From an uncultured Prevotella sp. (GTDB lineage Bacteria > Bacteroidota > Bacteroidia > Bacteroidales > Bacteroidaceae): DNA of 64,000 nt. Positions 53,501-61,226 of this stretch are shown in pieces. Both the position numbers and the translations under genes were made by a program. The notes below the pieces were generated by a model, which saw nothing but the letters and a program-made list of their open reading frames with translations, ran no database searches and was not told where the DNA came from. The DNA lies in contig CAJOHJ010000003.1 of the NCBI GenBank assembly GCA_905234265.1, positions 158,382-222,381 on the forward strand, written 5' to 3'. Each line of letters starts with the position of its first letter. Within the stretch, counting starts at the first letter, position 1.

Positions 53501-53735
53501 GAGAAGTGTTCTTCTTCGTAGAGCATGATGCCAACAGCAGCAACATCAAAAGCATGCCGCAGACCTTGCCTCCTTTATCGACAAGATCGGCCAGCTTACA
53601 CTCCGAACGGCTGGCACACGTGCCACAGCCAGAGTCGGGAGCGCTGACAGGCTCGTCGTTGCCACCCATCGACAACAACGCTGCCACGGCACCAAGTGCT
53701 GCCAGTGATATTATGACTATCAGAAGAAAACTCAT
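50526..53735 (-). CDS. SprE/PorW-like TPR lipoprotein, fused in frame to a small Cys-rich membrane segment
   Basis: 1069 residues. Residues 1-57 look like a separate small membrane protein (helix LLIVIISLAALGAVAALLS, then a CGTC...C cluster). A second, lipoprotein-type signal (LLMLLLLASC, Cys71) follows, preceded by AAAGGAGG, a strong ribosome-binding sequence, so an internal start at ATG 53555 is plausible. The remainder holds many TPRs (residues about 150-500), a Glu/Ala-rich acidic linker and more TPRs, ending in a Pro/Gln/Asp repetitive tail. The arrangement resembles SprE/PorW, an outer-membrane lipoprotein of type IX secretion. Other T9SS genes are not in the window. aroA is 24 bases upstream. 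Confidence 0.72.
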   Translation of the reverse strand: MSFLLIVIISLAALGAVAALLSMGGNDEPVSAPDSGCGTCASRSECKLADLVDKGGKVCGMLLMLLLLASCSTKKNTSQTRLWHSFTARYNTYYNGSQAFVDGSLEKEKGNHDNYTELIPLYTVGNKDSRQLGSAMFDRAIEKSEKTIKQHSIKSRPEWTKNRRKTQRDIEWLSRREYNPFLWRAWLLLGKSQFQKGEFEEAAATFSYMTRLYGTQPFILGISRAWQAKSYVELGWLYDAEDIILKQRRDSMHFRAVKDWDYTYADYYLRTGRYAEAITYLRKVIRHERRRTQKAREWFLMGQLQSLQGNQQAAYDAFAHVIRLSPPYELEFNARISQTEVMARTDSKRMISKLRRMASSDNNKDYLDQVYYAIGNIYLSRQDTLKAIEAYEEGVEKATRNGIEKGVLLLTLGNVYWQRDKFVDAQRCYGQAIGLLDKDRPDYSQLAERSKILDELAPHIGAVELQDSLQRLSLMQEDERNAIIDKVIEELKKKEKEDRYAQEAAEAERIVASASVANSANNTPQAPQPAVGNSSSQWYFYNPQAVSQGKQSFQQLWGKRENTDNWRRSNRTVVSLQPEEGEQAEGDGEEAADSLQAAVDADGQPLPVAEKADGEEQADSAAADPHKREYYLAQIPFTDEQKAESNNIIKAGLFQAGIILKDKLDNQTLSERLLTRLTTQYPEYEKNDETLYHLFLLYSRQQRTDDAQNVLAALQRDYPESTWTVLLSDPNFADNQRFGIHLEDSLYASTYDAFRNESYGAVHANAALASERFPMGAHQPKFLFLEGLTCLNEGDVEQSVAHLRSVVEKYPDSEVSEMAGMIVRGVQEGRKLGGGKFDMSDVWTRRSLVMSSDSTASDTLTFERNAEHVFLLAYQTDSVNQNQLLFELARYNFSNFMVRNFDIEVDQDANGLCRMLVSGFNSYDEARQYAQYLYAVEGSLRSLLHRCRSLIVSKQNLPLLGANYSYHDYEVFMESSVAPVVVSQEPLLDEPAQIVQDEDADDQQPAADEDGRQPQPAANDDVDDLGLPAPQPQQQPVANDDVDDFGLPASQQGQPVQDDYEEFDEDFWR

Positions 53736-53759
53736 AGGAAAACAGAATGGCCCTGCTCT

Positions 53760-55016
53760 TTACTGCCTGATGTCAATGCTGAAGCCACAGCGTTTCAAGT
53801 CTTCCCAATAGTGCGGATAAGACTTGGTGACTACGCCGGGGTTGTTGATTACAAGACCGCTGATGCACAGCGATGCCGGCGCGAAGGCCAGTGCCATGCG
53901 GTGGTCCTCGTAGGTGTCAATGCCATGGTCGATGTCTGCGTCACAACGCTCGCCGTCCCAGTAGAGTTCGTCGTCGCCGACACTGTGGATGACATAGCCC
54001 AAGCGCCGCAGTTCGGTCTTCAAAGCCTCTATGCGGTCCGTCTCCTTTACCTTCAGCGTAGAAAGACCTACAAAACGGAAGTGAACACCATTCAGCGCAC
54101 AACAGACGACAACGGTCTGTGCCAAGTCCGGCGAACCAGAGAAGTCGTACTCGATATTCGACAAGCTATGTCCCGAGTGACGCAGCACCACCGTCGACGT
54201 GCCATTACCGCCGGCAGGCAGGAAGGTTGTCTTCACGCCCAACAGGCTGAAGATGTAGCGCACCGAAGAGTCGCCCTGCTTGGAGCCGTCCATCAGCCCC
54301 ACCAGGCGCACTTCGTTGTCGGCATTCTTCGACAAGGCCATCATTTCATACCAGTAGCTGGCGGCACTCCAGTCGTTCTCTATGTAGTACTCATGCCTGC
54401 GATAGCGCTGTGGCTTCACAACAATGGTTTCAAAATCAGCCCATTCGGCATCAGCCCCCATCTCACGCATCATCCACAGAGTCAAGTCGATATATGGCCT
54501 TGAGATGATTGTGCCAGTGAGCCGTAGCCGCAGCCCCTCAGCCATTGCCGGAGCTATCAGCAACAGCGCAGAGACGAACTGCGAACTGGTGCTGCCGGGA
54601 ATTTCTATGTATCCGCCATCGAGGCTGCATCCCCTTATCAGCAGAGGCGGAAAACCATCCTCATCGACATAGCGGATGTCGGCACCAAGACGCCTCAGAG
54701 CATCTACAAGAATGCCTATCGGGCGATGGCGCATGCGCTCAGTGCCAGTAAGGACATGCTCCTGCCCCGGCTGAATGGAATAGAAAGCCGTCATAAAGCG
54801 CATTGCAGTTCCTGCAGCCTTGATGTCAACCTCGTAAGGAGAGTTCGTAAGAGCATTGACCATCACGTCTGTATCGTCACAGTCCGACAGGTTGGCAGGC
54901 ATCTTGTCGTTGCCAGCAAGAGCATTGATGATCAGTGCACGGTTAGAAATGCTTTTCGACGAAGGCAAGTCCACCGTACTATCCAGCAATGAAGGTGCTT
55001 TGAGAATATATTGCAT
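53760..55016 (-). CDS. aroA: 3-phosphoshikimate 1-carboxyvinyltransferase (EPSP synthase)
   Basis: 418 residues from ATG 55016 (the upstream GTG at 55028 is less likely). Shikimate pathway enzyme. Seen: VDLPSSKSISNRALIINALA (PEP/S3P-binding Lys-Ser), the AGTAMRF segment, GTERMRHRPIGILVDALRRL, EIPGSTSSQFVSALLLIAP, TLKVKETDRIEALKTELRRL and TYEDHRMALAFAPA. The sequence belongs to the shorter, divergent AroA branch seen in Bacteroidetes. Confidence 0.94.
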   Translation of the reverse strand: MQYILKAPSLLDSTVDLPSSKSISNRALIINALAGNDKMPANLSDCDDTDVMVNALTNSPYEVDIKAAGTAMRFMTAFYSIQPGQEHVLTGTERMRHRPIGILVDALRRLGADIRYVDEDGFPPLLIRGCSLDGGYIEIPGSTSSQFVSALLLIAPAMAEGLRLRLTGTIISRPYIDLTLWMMREMGADAEWADFETIVVKPQRYRRHEYYIENDWSAASYWYEMMALSKNADNEVRLVGLMDGSKQGDSSVRYIFSLLGVKTTFLPAGGNGTSTVVLRHSGHSLSNIEYDFSGSPDLAQTVVVCCALNGVHFRFVGLSTLKVKETDRIEALKTELRRLGYVIHSVGDDELYWDGERCDADIDHGIDTYEDHRMALAFAPASLCISGLVINNPGVVTKSYPHYWEDLKRCGFSIDIRQ

Positions 55017-55128
55017 AAGTAGCTTCACATTATATTTATATTATATAACTCACAAACCAATGAATTATTTGATAAAGCCAAGGGTAAAGACATAATTTTC
55101 CGCATTTTCAAAAAAAAAGTTTATAAAA

Positions 55129-55161
55129 TTTGCATGTTCTACAAAAAAAGCATAACTTTGC
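55129..55161 (+). promoter_or_regulatory. tRNA-Pro promoter
   Basis: TTTG at 55129-55132 and TAACTTTGC at 55153-55161, 20 bases apart. Confidence 0.7.
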
Positions 55162-55190
55162 AGCGCATTTTAAGGAAGACAACTTCCAAT

Positions 55191-55263
55191 CGGGATTTAG
55201 CGCAGTTGGTAGCGCACACGTCTGGGGGGCGCGAGGTCGCTGGTTCGAGTCCAGTAATCCCGA
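55191..55263 (+). tRNA. tRNA-Pro (GGG)
   Basis: 73 nt, CCA not encoded. Acceptor CGGGATT/AATCCCG, D-arm GCGCAGTTGGTAGCGC, anticodon loop CTGGGGG gives GGG, T-arm GCTGGTTCGAGTCCAGT. The anticodon stem has an A28-C42 mismatch. It marks the left border of the AT-rich region. Confidence 0.93.
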
Positions 55264-55264
55264 C

Positions 55265-55316
55265 AAAAAAAAAGAAATCCAAACCACTGGTCAACAGTAG
55301 TTTGGATTTCTTTTCT
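55265..55316. terminator. Terminator after tRNA-Pro
   Basis: Arms GAAATCCAAAC (55274-55284) and GTTTGGATTTC (55300-55310), A tract before and T tract after. Confidence 0.85.
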
Positions 55317-55475
55317 TCCTTCACCAATCCTGCGGACACACCACCTCCATAACCGACAAACCCTCCGAACCCGAAGTCCATCTGGTATGCCGGCATATCC
55401 TTATGCATTGAAGTACCCAGCTGCTTCACGATCTTCTCGTTTATGTCCAGTATGCTGCGATAGTATCGCAGCCAT
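55317..55475 (-). pseudogene. Possible remnant of a coding sequence at the island edge
   Basis: On the minus strand, in frame with the stop of the 55475-55720 gene, the codons continue as WLRYYRSILDINEKIVKQLG and on through KDMPAYQMDFGFGGFVGYGG until they enter the tRNA-Pro terminator. There is no start codon near the beginning. The composition looks coding but I recognise no family. It could be the broken 3' end of an older gene cut by the island. Confidence 0.3.
55445..55473. repeat. Left border palindrome of the AT-rich island
   Basis: GCTGCGATA-G-TATCGCAGC centred in a 29-base segment starting GTCCAGTATG. The segment at 62624-62652 matches 24 of 29 positions, and the stem is kept by paired changes. 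Confidence 0.7.
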
Positions 55476-55720
55476 CACTCCCATTGATTTTTTCTCTTGT
55501 ACTTTTCCATCATTTCCAGAAGCTTTCTAAACTTCTCCACCCTCTCCGGCTTCATCTTCCCAGCATTAAGAGCTTTTCTATTGGCCTTGATCCAGTTGAG
55601 ATACTTACCTCTCTCCTCTTCATCATGCTTCGAAGGATTCCGATGTTTGGTTTCAATAAACTTCGTCACCTCGTTATACTTTACCAACCAACGATCATTT
55701 TGGGTCATAATCGCGAACAA
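55475..55720 (-). CDS. Small helicase-associated-domain protein
   Basis: 81 residues: NDRWLVKYNEVTKFIETKHR, NPSKHDEEERGKYLNWIKAN and KMKPERVEKFRKLLEMMEKY. The pattern W..NY/FIE..HRNPSKH...LxNWxKxNRK...G.xxPERxxxFxxLL is that of the helicase-associated (HA) domain found in multiple copies on some Bacteroidetes SNF2 or DEAD helicases, here as one free unit. Last gene of the minus-strand island run; may be a leftover of a bigger helicase. Confidence 0.6.
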   Translation of the reverse strand: MFAIMTQNDRWLVKYNEVTKFIETKHRNPSKHDEEERGKYLNWIKANRKALNAGKMKPERVEKFRKLLEMMEKYKRKNQWE

Positions 55721-55764
55721 TTAATCTTTTACCATGAACAAGAATTATCCACTCTCACAATCGC

Positions 55765-56625
55765 TCATTGGCGATAATCTTCGCATTTCGGGTTATTATT
55801 ATTCGGTTTCTCATAATCAGCAATAGCATCATAATCGAAACGCCTAAATCTATTAGGACTTTCACACACCAATCCCCAATCCATATCATATTTTTCTTCT
55901 TCTGGCCATTCGGGAAAAATAGTCTGAAGCATATCACCAAGTCCAAATTCACCATCATAATAAGAGTCTTTACCTCCAACAACGATAATTTCATGTCCAC
56001 TCAAATAATCATGACACTCAAAGTGTGCCGTTAACACGACATACAGGCCGCAAAAAGCATTCATCAAATGCATAAGATTGGCCTCTGTAAAAAATTTATC
56101 TCTATTGTGCTTTGAACGGTTATACGCCCGATACCAAGGCAGACTTATTGAAGTATTCCATCCCGAAAAGGGAACAAACACCTTATTTTTCCATTCCCAA
56201 GTTGGCATTTTAACTTTATATTCACTCAATCTGTGCGAAACATTAATTTTCCAAAAGTCCCCGATTGTATAATCTTTTTCCTGCTTCGAATAATGGTTCT
56301 CTGCAAATATAGCCTTAAAATTTGCTTCTATCTCGACACATATTCTTATCAGTAATTCATGGATTTGATATGAATATGTCTTCAGATTCTTATCAGCAGG
56401 AGCAACATAAAGGAATAATTCCTCCATCTCTTTCTGTAATTGTAGGAACGCTCTTGTATAAGAATAAGGCTTTATTGCATAATCGTCATCACGCAAATAA
56501 CAACTTTCAAAGGACAATGAATTACTCCTTTTTATCAGTGGTCTATAACACCTATGATATGGAACTCTTGGATTCGGAATATCCTCTCTCATCCAATTCT
56601 TAAAATCTTCAGCCGTATATTTCAT
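55765..56625 (-). CDS. HEPN-like protein of unknown function
   Basis: 286 residues, no signal peptide. A helical middle ends in SLPWYRAYNRSKHNRDKFFT and NLMHLMNAFCGLYVVLTAHF; the W..YN..KHxR...F..A..xN pattern recurs in an uncharacterised HEPN-like family. The Arg and His are in RAYNRSKH, close to but not exactly the Rx4-6H of HEPN RNases. Twenty bases downstream of the RES gene, so likely the same operon. Confidence 0.55.
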   Translation of the reverse strand: MKYTAEDFKNWMREDIPNPRVPYHRCYRPLIKRSNSLSFESCYLRDDDYAIKPYSYTRAFLQLQKEMEELFLYVAPADKNLKTYSYQIHELLIRICVEIEANFKAIFAENHYSKQEKDYTIGDFWKINVSHRLSEYKVKMPTWEWKNKVFVPFSGWNTSISLPWYRAYNRSKHNRDKFFTEANLMHLMNAFCGLYVVLTAHFECHDYLSGHEIIVVGGKDSYYDGEFGLGDMLQTIFPEWPEEEKYDMDWGLVCESPNRFRRFDYDAIADYEKPNNNNPKCEDYRQ

Positions 56626-56645
56626 CTTTATAGTCGCTTCTTTGT

Positions 56646-57746
56646 CTATTTATCCTCTATCGGATACAGCGGAAACAGATTCTTATCATTCAGCCTCTTC
56701 TCTAGATAGCCAAAGCTTGAATACTCATAACCCTCTACCTTACCTTGATGATTAACTATAGCCTCTTTTTCCTTATCATACTCCGTAGTTGCATATCCAC
56801 CGGACTTTATCTGCTCCATTTCATCACATGTCGGTTTTGATAGGTTAAACATACAACACAACCTCCTACAATATTTCTTGCTCGACAGCGGACTTTGAAC
56901 GGGTATGGCAATATTCTCCAACTTGTCAATTCCGTAACCAAAGTCATCATTCTTGAATACCGATGTATAATAGATTCCACTAATACGATTCTCTACTTTA
57001 TGGTTTACATTGTTGTTAATAACATATTCCATCAAGAGTTGCGGTATAGCATATTCCGGTTTAAACAGAGCGTCCGCATTCTTTACTTTTACAGAACACG
57101 CTATAATCAAAGGGTACGCTCTGATATAGTCAATAATATGATCGCTGAACTGCTGTTGTGTCGGCACTCTTAAGTCTAAAAGGCATAAATCAACTCCATT
57201 GCTCAATCTCGCCACCATACTTTGGCTCATAGGTGGTCTGCCAAGTTCCTCCCAACACGCATAGATACTAGTACCTAAATACAAGCAAGGATAACCCGGC
57301 GCACTGAATCTATTCGTATTCACTATCCCTCTTTTATTTAGAGGAATGTGGAACAGGTCTCTGTACTTGCCGTCGCGCCGATTCTCCATCTTTCGCATTC
57401 TGTATAGTGGCTTCTCGTTTGCCTTAAAAACGTATGTCAATATCGAGTTGCCTAATGCCGGCTGTTTCCCCCGACCTCCAAGCAAGTTCGACAACTGCTT
57501 GAATGCCCTTGAATGCAAGCCCTGAAATATTGATGTCGCAATTTCATTAATTTTCTTACAGGTGTGGCCAACTTCCTCTACATTCTCATCCGAAAGGATA
57601 TTCTCTTTTCTCATCCAATCCAAAAGGAACATATATTCTTCCAGTTCCCGCTTCAATACACCACGGAAATCTGCTGGGTCAGCCTCATATTGTTTCACTG
57701 GCACCCTCAAGCAGAATTGCTCGTATAATTCTTTAACCTCAATCAT
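56646..57746 (-). CDS. RES-domain protein (putative NAD+-degrading effector)
   Basis: 366 residues. The N-terminal about 110 residues are helical and unassigned. The RES domain follows from about residue 115: LYRMRKMENRRDGKYRDLFH, IPLNKRGIVNTNRFSAPGYP, CLYLGTSIYACWEELGRP, containing the Arg, Tyr and Glu pattern of this fold. RES toxins degrade NAD+. No Xre/DUF2384 antitoxin gene is next to it; instead it lies 32 bases after an HNH gene and 20 before a HEPN-like gene. This suggests use as an effector in the island. Confidence 0.75.
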   Translation of the reverse strand: MIEVKELYEQFCLRVPVKQYEADPADFRGVLKRELEEYMFLLDWMRKENILSDENVEEVGHTCKKINEIATSIFQGLHSRAFKQLSNLLGGRGKQPALGNSILTYVFKANEKPLYRMRKMENRRDGKYRDLFHIPLNKRGIVNTNRFSAPGYPCLYLGTSIYACWEELGRPPMSQSMVARLSNGVDLCLLDLRVPTQQQFSDHIIDYIRAYPLIIACSVKVKNADALFKPEYAIPQLLMEYVINNNVNHKVENRISGIYYTSVFKNDDFGYGIDKLENIAIPVQSPLSSKKYCRRLCCMFNLSKPTCDEMEQIKSGGYATTEYDKEKEAIVNHQGKVEGYEYSSFGYLEKRLNDKNLFPLYPIEDK

Positions 57747-57778
57747 TGTTTGTGTCCCTAATTAGGTTCATATCGTTC

Positions 57779-58858
57779 CTATATTTCAAAGCCCAACGAC
57801 TTGGCAATATCCTGTGTCATCTTTGACAGTGGTCGCTGGTATATCTGCTCTGGCAGCATGTAGGTTCCAAGAATAAATCGATACACATCACCTCTAGATA
57901 TCGGCAGATTGAGTCCTGACACGCCATGACCATCTTTCCTAAAATCAGGATTAATCCCACTATGAAGTGATGCCATAAATGACTGGTTATAAACTTTGGC
58001 TTTCCAGAATATTTCTTCCGTAACATCCTTATGTTCCATGTACCTTTTTTCTAAATGCAGACGCTCTTCCATATCATCGCGCATCTTTGAGTATTGTGCC
58101 TCTGCACCCTGAAGTCTCATATAGTCATTTTGACTTTGATGCGTAATCCAATATCTAGCAACATTAGCATAGTTCAACTTAAACTTTACAACTTCTTTAC
58201 TTTTGTCTATCTGGTCATTCCATAGTTGGAAGAACTGATAATTATCACTGTCACTCTTTCTCCGATTGCATGAAGGACACGACACCTGTAGATTATAAAA
58301 CGATGTACATAAATAGGGATACAGTGATTTGGGCTTCCAATGATCTAAATCGTAATAACCGTTTCCATCCTTATCTGTTATAGCATAATTGGCATTACAA
58401 TACACGCATACCTTGATTCCAAGATTCCTGATGTATTTCGGAAAAATTTGATCCCGGATGATAACATACCCCATAGCATCAACGATTCGGTTACTAAGCG
58501 ACTCAGTTTCAGTGCCTCCCTGCCCCAATATCTTCTTGTTAATTTGACCTCGTCCTATTATAGCCTCGAAATCGCAAATATATTTAAGAAGCTCAGTAGG
58601 ATGGCTTTTTAACAAATTCTCGTATTCTCGAATTATGAGGTCAATATATTCTCTAACATCATCATTGTTAAGCACAGGGCAGACCTGCTGCTGGAATTTT
58701 TTAGGGATTTTCAGCAGCGTTGTTCCTCCTGCTGGAAAATCATTCTTAATGGTACTCAACAACGTCTTAAATCCTGCGACCATACCATTATCGACTAGTT
58801 CATCTCGATAATCACCAGCCTGCTCATCCGAAATTATATCAACTGGCAGTTGTACCAT
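57779..58858 (-). CDS. HNH endonuclease (PtuB-like) overlapping the ATPase gene
   Basis: 359 residues from ATG 58858, which has AGGGA at good spacing and overlaps the ATPase stop by 20 bases; the TTG at 58885 is an alternative. HNH-type zinc-finger nuclease core from about residue 148: CVYCNANYAITD, YYDLDHWKPKSLYP (His-Asp-His type), then FYNLQVSCPSCNRRKSDSD. Two Cx2C pairs and the DxDH motif are intact. ATPase plus HNH in one overlapping unit is the organisation of Septu (PtuA/PtuB). Homology to bona fide PtuB is inferred from layout, not from a search. Confidence 0.78.
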   Translation of the reverse strand: MVQLPVDIISDEQAGDYRDELVDNGMVAGFKTLLSTIKNDFPAGGTTLLKIPKKFQQQVCPVLNNDDVREYIDLIIREYENLLKSHPTELLKYICDFEAIIGRGQINKKILGQGGTETESLSNRIVDAMGYVIIRDQIFPKYIRNLGIKVCVYCNANYAITDKDGNGYYDLDHWKPKSLYPYLCTSFYNLQVSCPSCNRRKSDSDNYQFFQLWNDQIDKSKEVVKFKLNYANVARYWITHQSQNDYMRLQGAEAQYSKMRDDMEERLHLEKRYMEHKDVTEEIFWKAKVYNQSFMASLHSGINPDFRKDGHGVSGLNLPISRGDVYRFILGTYMLPEQIYQRPLSKMTQDIAKSLGFEI

Positions 58859-60362
58859 TGTCCCTAAGCTTTTGTTTGTACTCAATATAGAGATCTCTGA
58901 GCCTTTCTTTCAGGAATGGGTCGCCTACAGCTTCCACGATTTGCTTTGCTGGCTGCCCCAGGTTTTCGTCTGATGAATTTCCATCCAGATAGTCAATCAA
59001 ATCAAGTAACTTCTTACTCACGAAGTCACCCATAAAACCCTTTTCCAAAAAGAAACTGCTTCGCAGCACATCGTTGATATTAGCCCCAAAAGGATTCACT
59101 CCCACCTTATCGCTCACATCATTACCCTTGTCCAAATACAGAATATGTTCCTTGTGTATGTCACTAAGGATGAATGGCGAATGTGTGGCAAATATCATGT
59201 TAATATGCTTCACCGTACCCAAATTCATATTTCCAATCACATTGAGCATTCGCTTGACAAGTCCTTTCTGATATTCAGGATGATAATACAGTTCTATCTC
59301 GTCAAAAATAATATTGACGCATGGATATTGTATCTTGTTGGCATCAACGGAATTAAGGTGATGTAACTGATATACCGTCGTCCCAAGCGTATAGATAATC
59401 TGCTTCTCACCCGAACTGAGCGTGTCAAACATCAGGAATCCCCCATTATCTAGTTTCAATTTTAGTGAGGTAAAAAGTGATGGCGATGGCAATAGCTCCT
59501 CTTTAGTCCATGAACTTTTCGGAGTAAGGTTCAGTTCTTCAAAGTCTCCATCCGTATAGGGATCCTCGACTGGCATGTCCCTTTTTCTATTTGATAAGGC
59601 CTGTTCAAAATGAGCGACTTTCTCATTGACTCTGTTTTTAAATGTCACCAACTGTATCTCTGGCGTATTAGCCACAGAGTCCAAATACATTTCCGTCCCA
59701 TAATGGCCAAAAATAAGTAGCGCCAGTGCCCTTCTCAATTTCAGTGTTATATGAGTGTCATCGCAATAGAGTTTCTTGATATACTCATCCAGTTTAGCAC
59801 CACTGCCAATACTGGCTTTATACGTATGATACTGACTGTAATAATGTGCGCACTTTATCGTTTTATACACCACGTAGTTCAGGGCACTTATCTTGTCCTG
59901 ATACCTTTTTACAGTCACATCGAGCTTATCTATATCATCTACCAACTTGAACCCCAAGCATCTCTGCCAGTAACCAATAATTCTCTCACTAATTTCTTTA
60001 AGCATTCTGGCCTTTTCGGTATCTCTGACAGCAGGACCACCTGTTTGATAACTTACGGAATTCCCATTCCCATCATATTTGGCATAATAATACTGGTACT
60101 CCTCCAATGCATCATTTATTTTCTTGCAACTAAACTTGCAATCATTATTCGTTGCAGGCAGATATTCTTCCTCTTTTCTGAATACAAAACTATAGGGTTC
60201 CTTGTTGTCCAATATTCCCGAAATCACATCAGCATTATCCATCAGCAGCAGAAACAATCGTTCATTCAGCAAGCCTCGTTCACGGTTGTAGTCTATGTTT
60301 CCTCTACTTCTGAACGGGTTAATGACGATAGGAGTCTGGTATGCATCGTTTTTATGAAACAT
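58839..60362 (-). CDS. ABC-type ATPase, C-terminal half (signature, Walker B, H-loop)
   Basis: 507 residues from ATG 60362. It lacks a P loop but holds the remaining SMC/ABC-like motifs: signature FDTLSSGEKQIIYTL, Walker B VNIIFDEIELYYHPEYQ and switch FATHSPFILSD. Its first codons, MFHKNDAYQTPIVINPFR, continue where the upstream protein ends, but in another frame (+1). The start overlaps the upstream stop by 11 bases. Together with 60352-61164 this makes one complete PtuA-like ATPase, either as two subunits or a single gene broken by a one-base change. Confidence 0.78.
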   Translation of the reverse strand: MFHKNDAYQTPIVINPFRSRGNIDYNRERGLLNERLFLLLMDNADVISGILDNKEPYSFVFRKEEEYLPATNNDCKFSCKKINDALEEYQYYYAKYDGNGNSVSYQTGGPAVRDTEKARMLKEISERIIGYWQRCLGFKLVDDIDKLDVTVKRYQDKISALNYVVYKTIKCAHYYSQYHTYKASIGSGAKLDEYIKKLYCDDTHITLKLRRALALLIFGHYGTEMYLDSVANTPEIQLVTFKNRVNEKVAHFEQALSNRKRDMPVEDPYTDGDFEELNLTPKSSWTKEELLPSPSLFTSLKLKLDNGGFLMFDTLSSGEKQIIYTLGTTVYQLHHLNSVDANKIQYPCVNIIFDEIELYYHPEYQKGLVKRMLNVIGNMNLGTVKHINMIFATHSPFILSDIHKEHILYLDKGNDVSDKVGVNPFGANINDVLRSSFFLEKGFMGDFVSKKLLDLIDYLDGNSSDENLGQPAKQIVEAVGDPFLKERLRDLYIEYKQKLRDNGTTAS

Positions 60363-61164
60363 CACTTATTCTGCCCTTCAGATTCGGCTGTTGGGCTTCT
60401 TCTTCCTGTACTCTTTGGTCTGCTTCGTTTTTTTCATGATACTCTGCTCGTATATATTCCTCATTTTGGTTAATCCATTCTGCCCGATAGTCATCAATAT
60501 TAAATCCATAAGCAGAATAATCCACCATAATGGTATAAAACAGGCTGGACAGTTGACTCTTGCATAAGTTCTCCCAATTTCGTGTTTCTTCCTCGTTTCT
60601 TTGTTCTTCAGCCCGATAGTCATAACGCCAAGCAATAGTGCCATCTGTTGCATCGCTCATGGTTATCTCTGCGTCTTTCTGTTCTATCCTAATCAATGTT
60701 CCGTCTGGCCTTTCTATATACAATCTCGCAAAGACACCATCTACAAAGCGTAGATCATACGATCCGTTATTATCTATACCCGCTCTCAGCGCATACGCCG
60801 TATTATTAAGCATTCTCAGCAACAGCTCGAGCAAAGAACTCTTACCAGAACCATTCTTACCTACAACGGCGCAAATATTTACCTGTATTTCTTTGTCATC
60901 ATGCTTTTGATTATAAAAATTTTCGGGCAGTAGCGACGTTCCTCTAACTAATTGTCCGTCTTTATCAAAATGATACTCCCTGCAAAATAGATACCTGCGG
61001 TTCATATCTTGCGCGGATAACAACCTCATGGTACTGTCATAGCGTTCCTTTTTTGCTTTTGCTATTTCAATATCCAGTTCCGAAAGTCCTTCTGGTATAT
61101 CAGGATAGCACTGGGCATAATCCACTGGCGCAGGTATTGTTTCTATGGCAATTAGTTTAAACAT
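60352..61164 (-). CDS. ABC-type ATPase, N-terminal half (Walker A)
   Basis: 270 residues. Walker A ICAVVGKNGSGKSSLLELL (Lys about 108), then the beta-rich part LRFVDGVFARLYIERPDGTL and the helical SLFYTIMVDYSAYGFNIDD. The last about 40 residues are highly charged (EYHEKNEADQRVQEEEAQQ). No Walker B. The stop lies inside the first codons of the next ORF. In intact relatives I recall, the Tyr-Ser-x-Tyr segment is followed within tens of residues by a FHKND segment that here begins the second ORF. Confidence 0.78.
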   Translation of the reverse strand: MFKLIAIETIPAPVDYAQCYPDIPEGLSELDIEIAKAKKERYDSTMRLLSAQDMNRRYLFCREYHFDKDGQLVRGTSLLPENFYNQKHDDKEIQVNICAVVGKNGSGKSSLLELLLRMLNNTAYALRAGIDNNGSYDLRFVDGVFARLYIERPDGTLIRIEQKDAEITMSDATDGTIAWRYDYRAEEQRNEEETRNWENLCKSQLSSLFYTIMVDYSAYGFNIDDYRAEWINQNEEYIRAEYHEKNEADQRVQEEEAQQPNLKGRISDVS

Positions 61165-61226
61165 ACTGCATAAAATCTATTACAATCTTTCTGAATTTTC
61201 TCCTATCGCTATACTCGTCTCCGTTA

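Noticed and set aside
55139..55429. Minus-strand frame with GLEPATSRPPD over tRNA-Pro
   Set aside because: That peptide is the translation of the tRNA complement and is a common false prediction; only the part left of the terminator may be a remnant.
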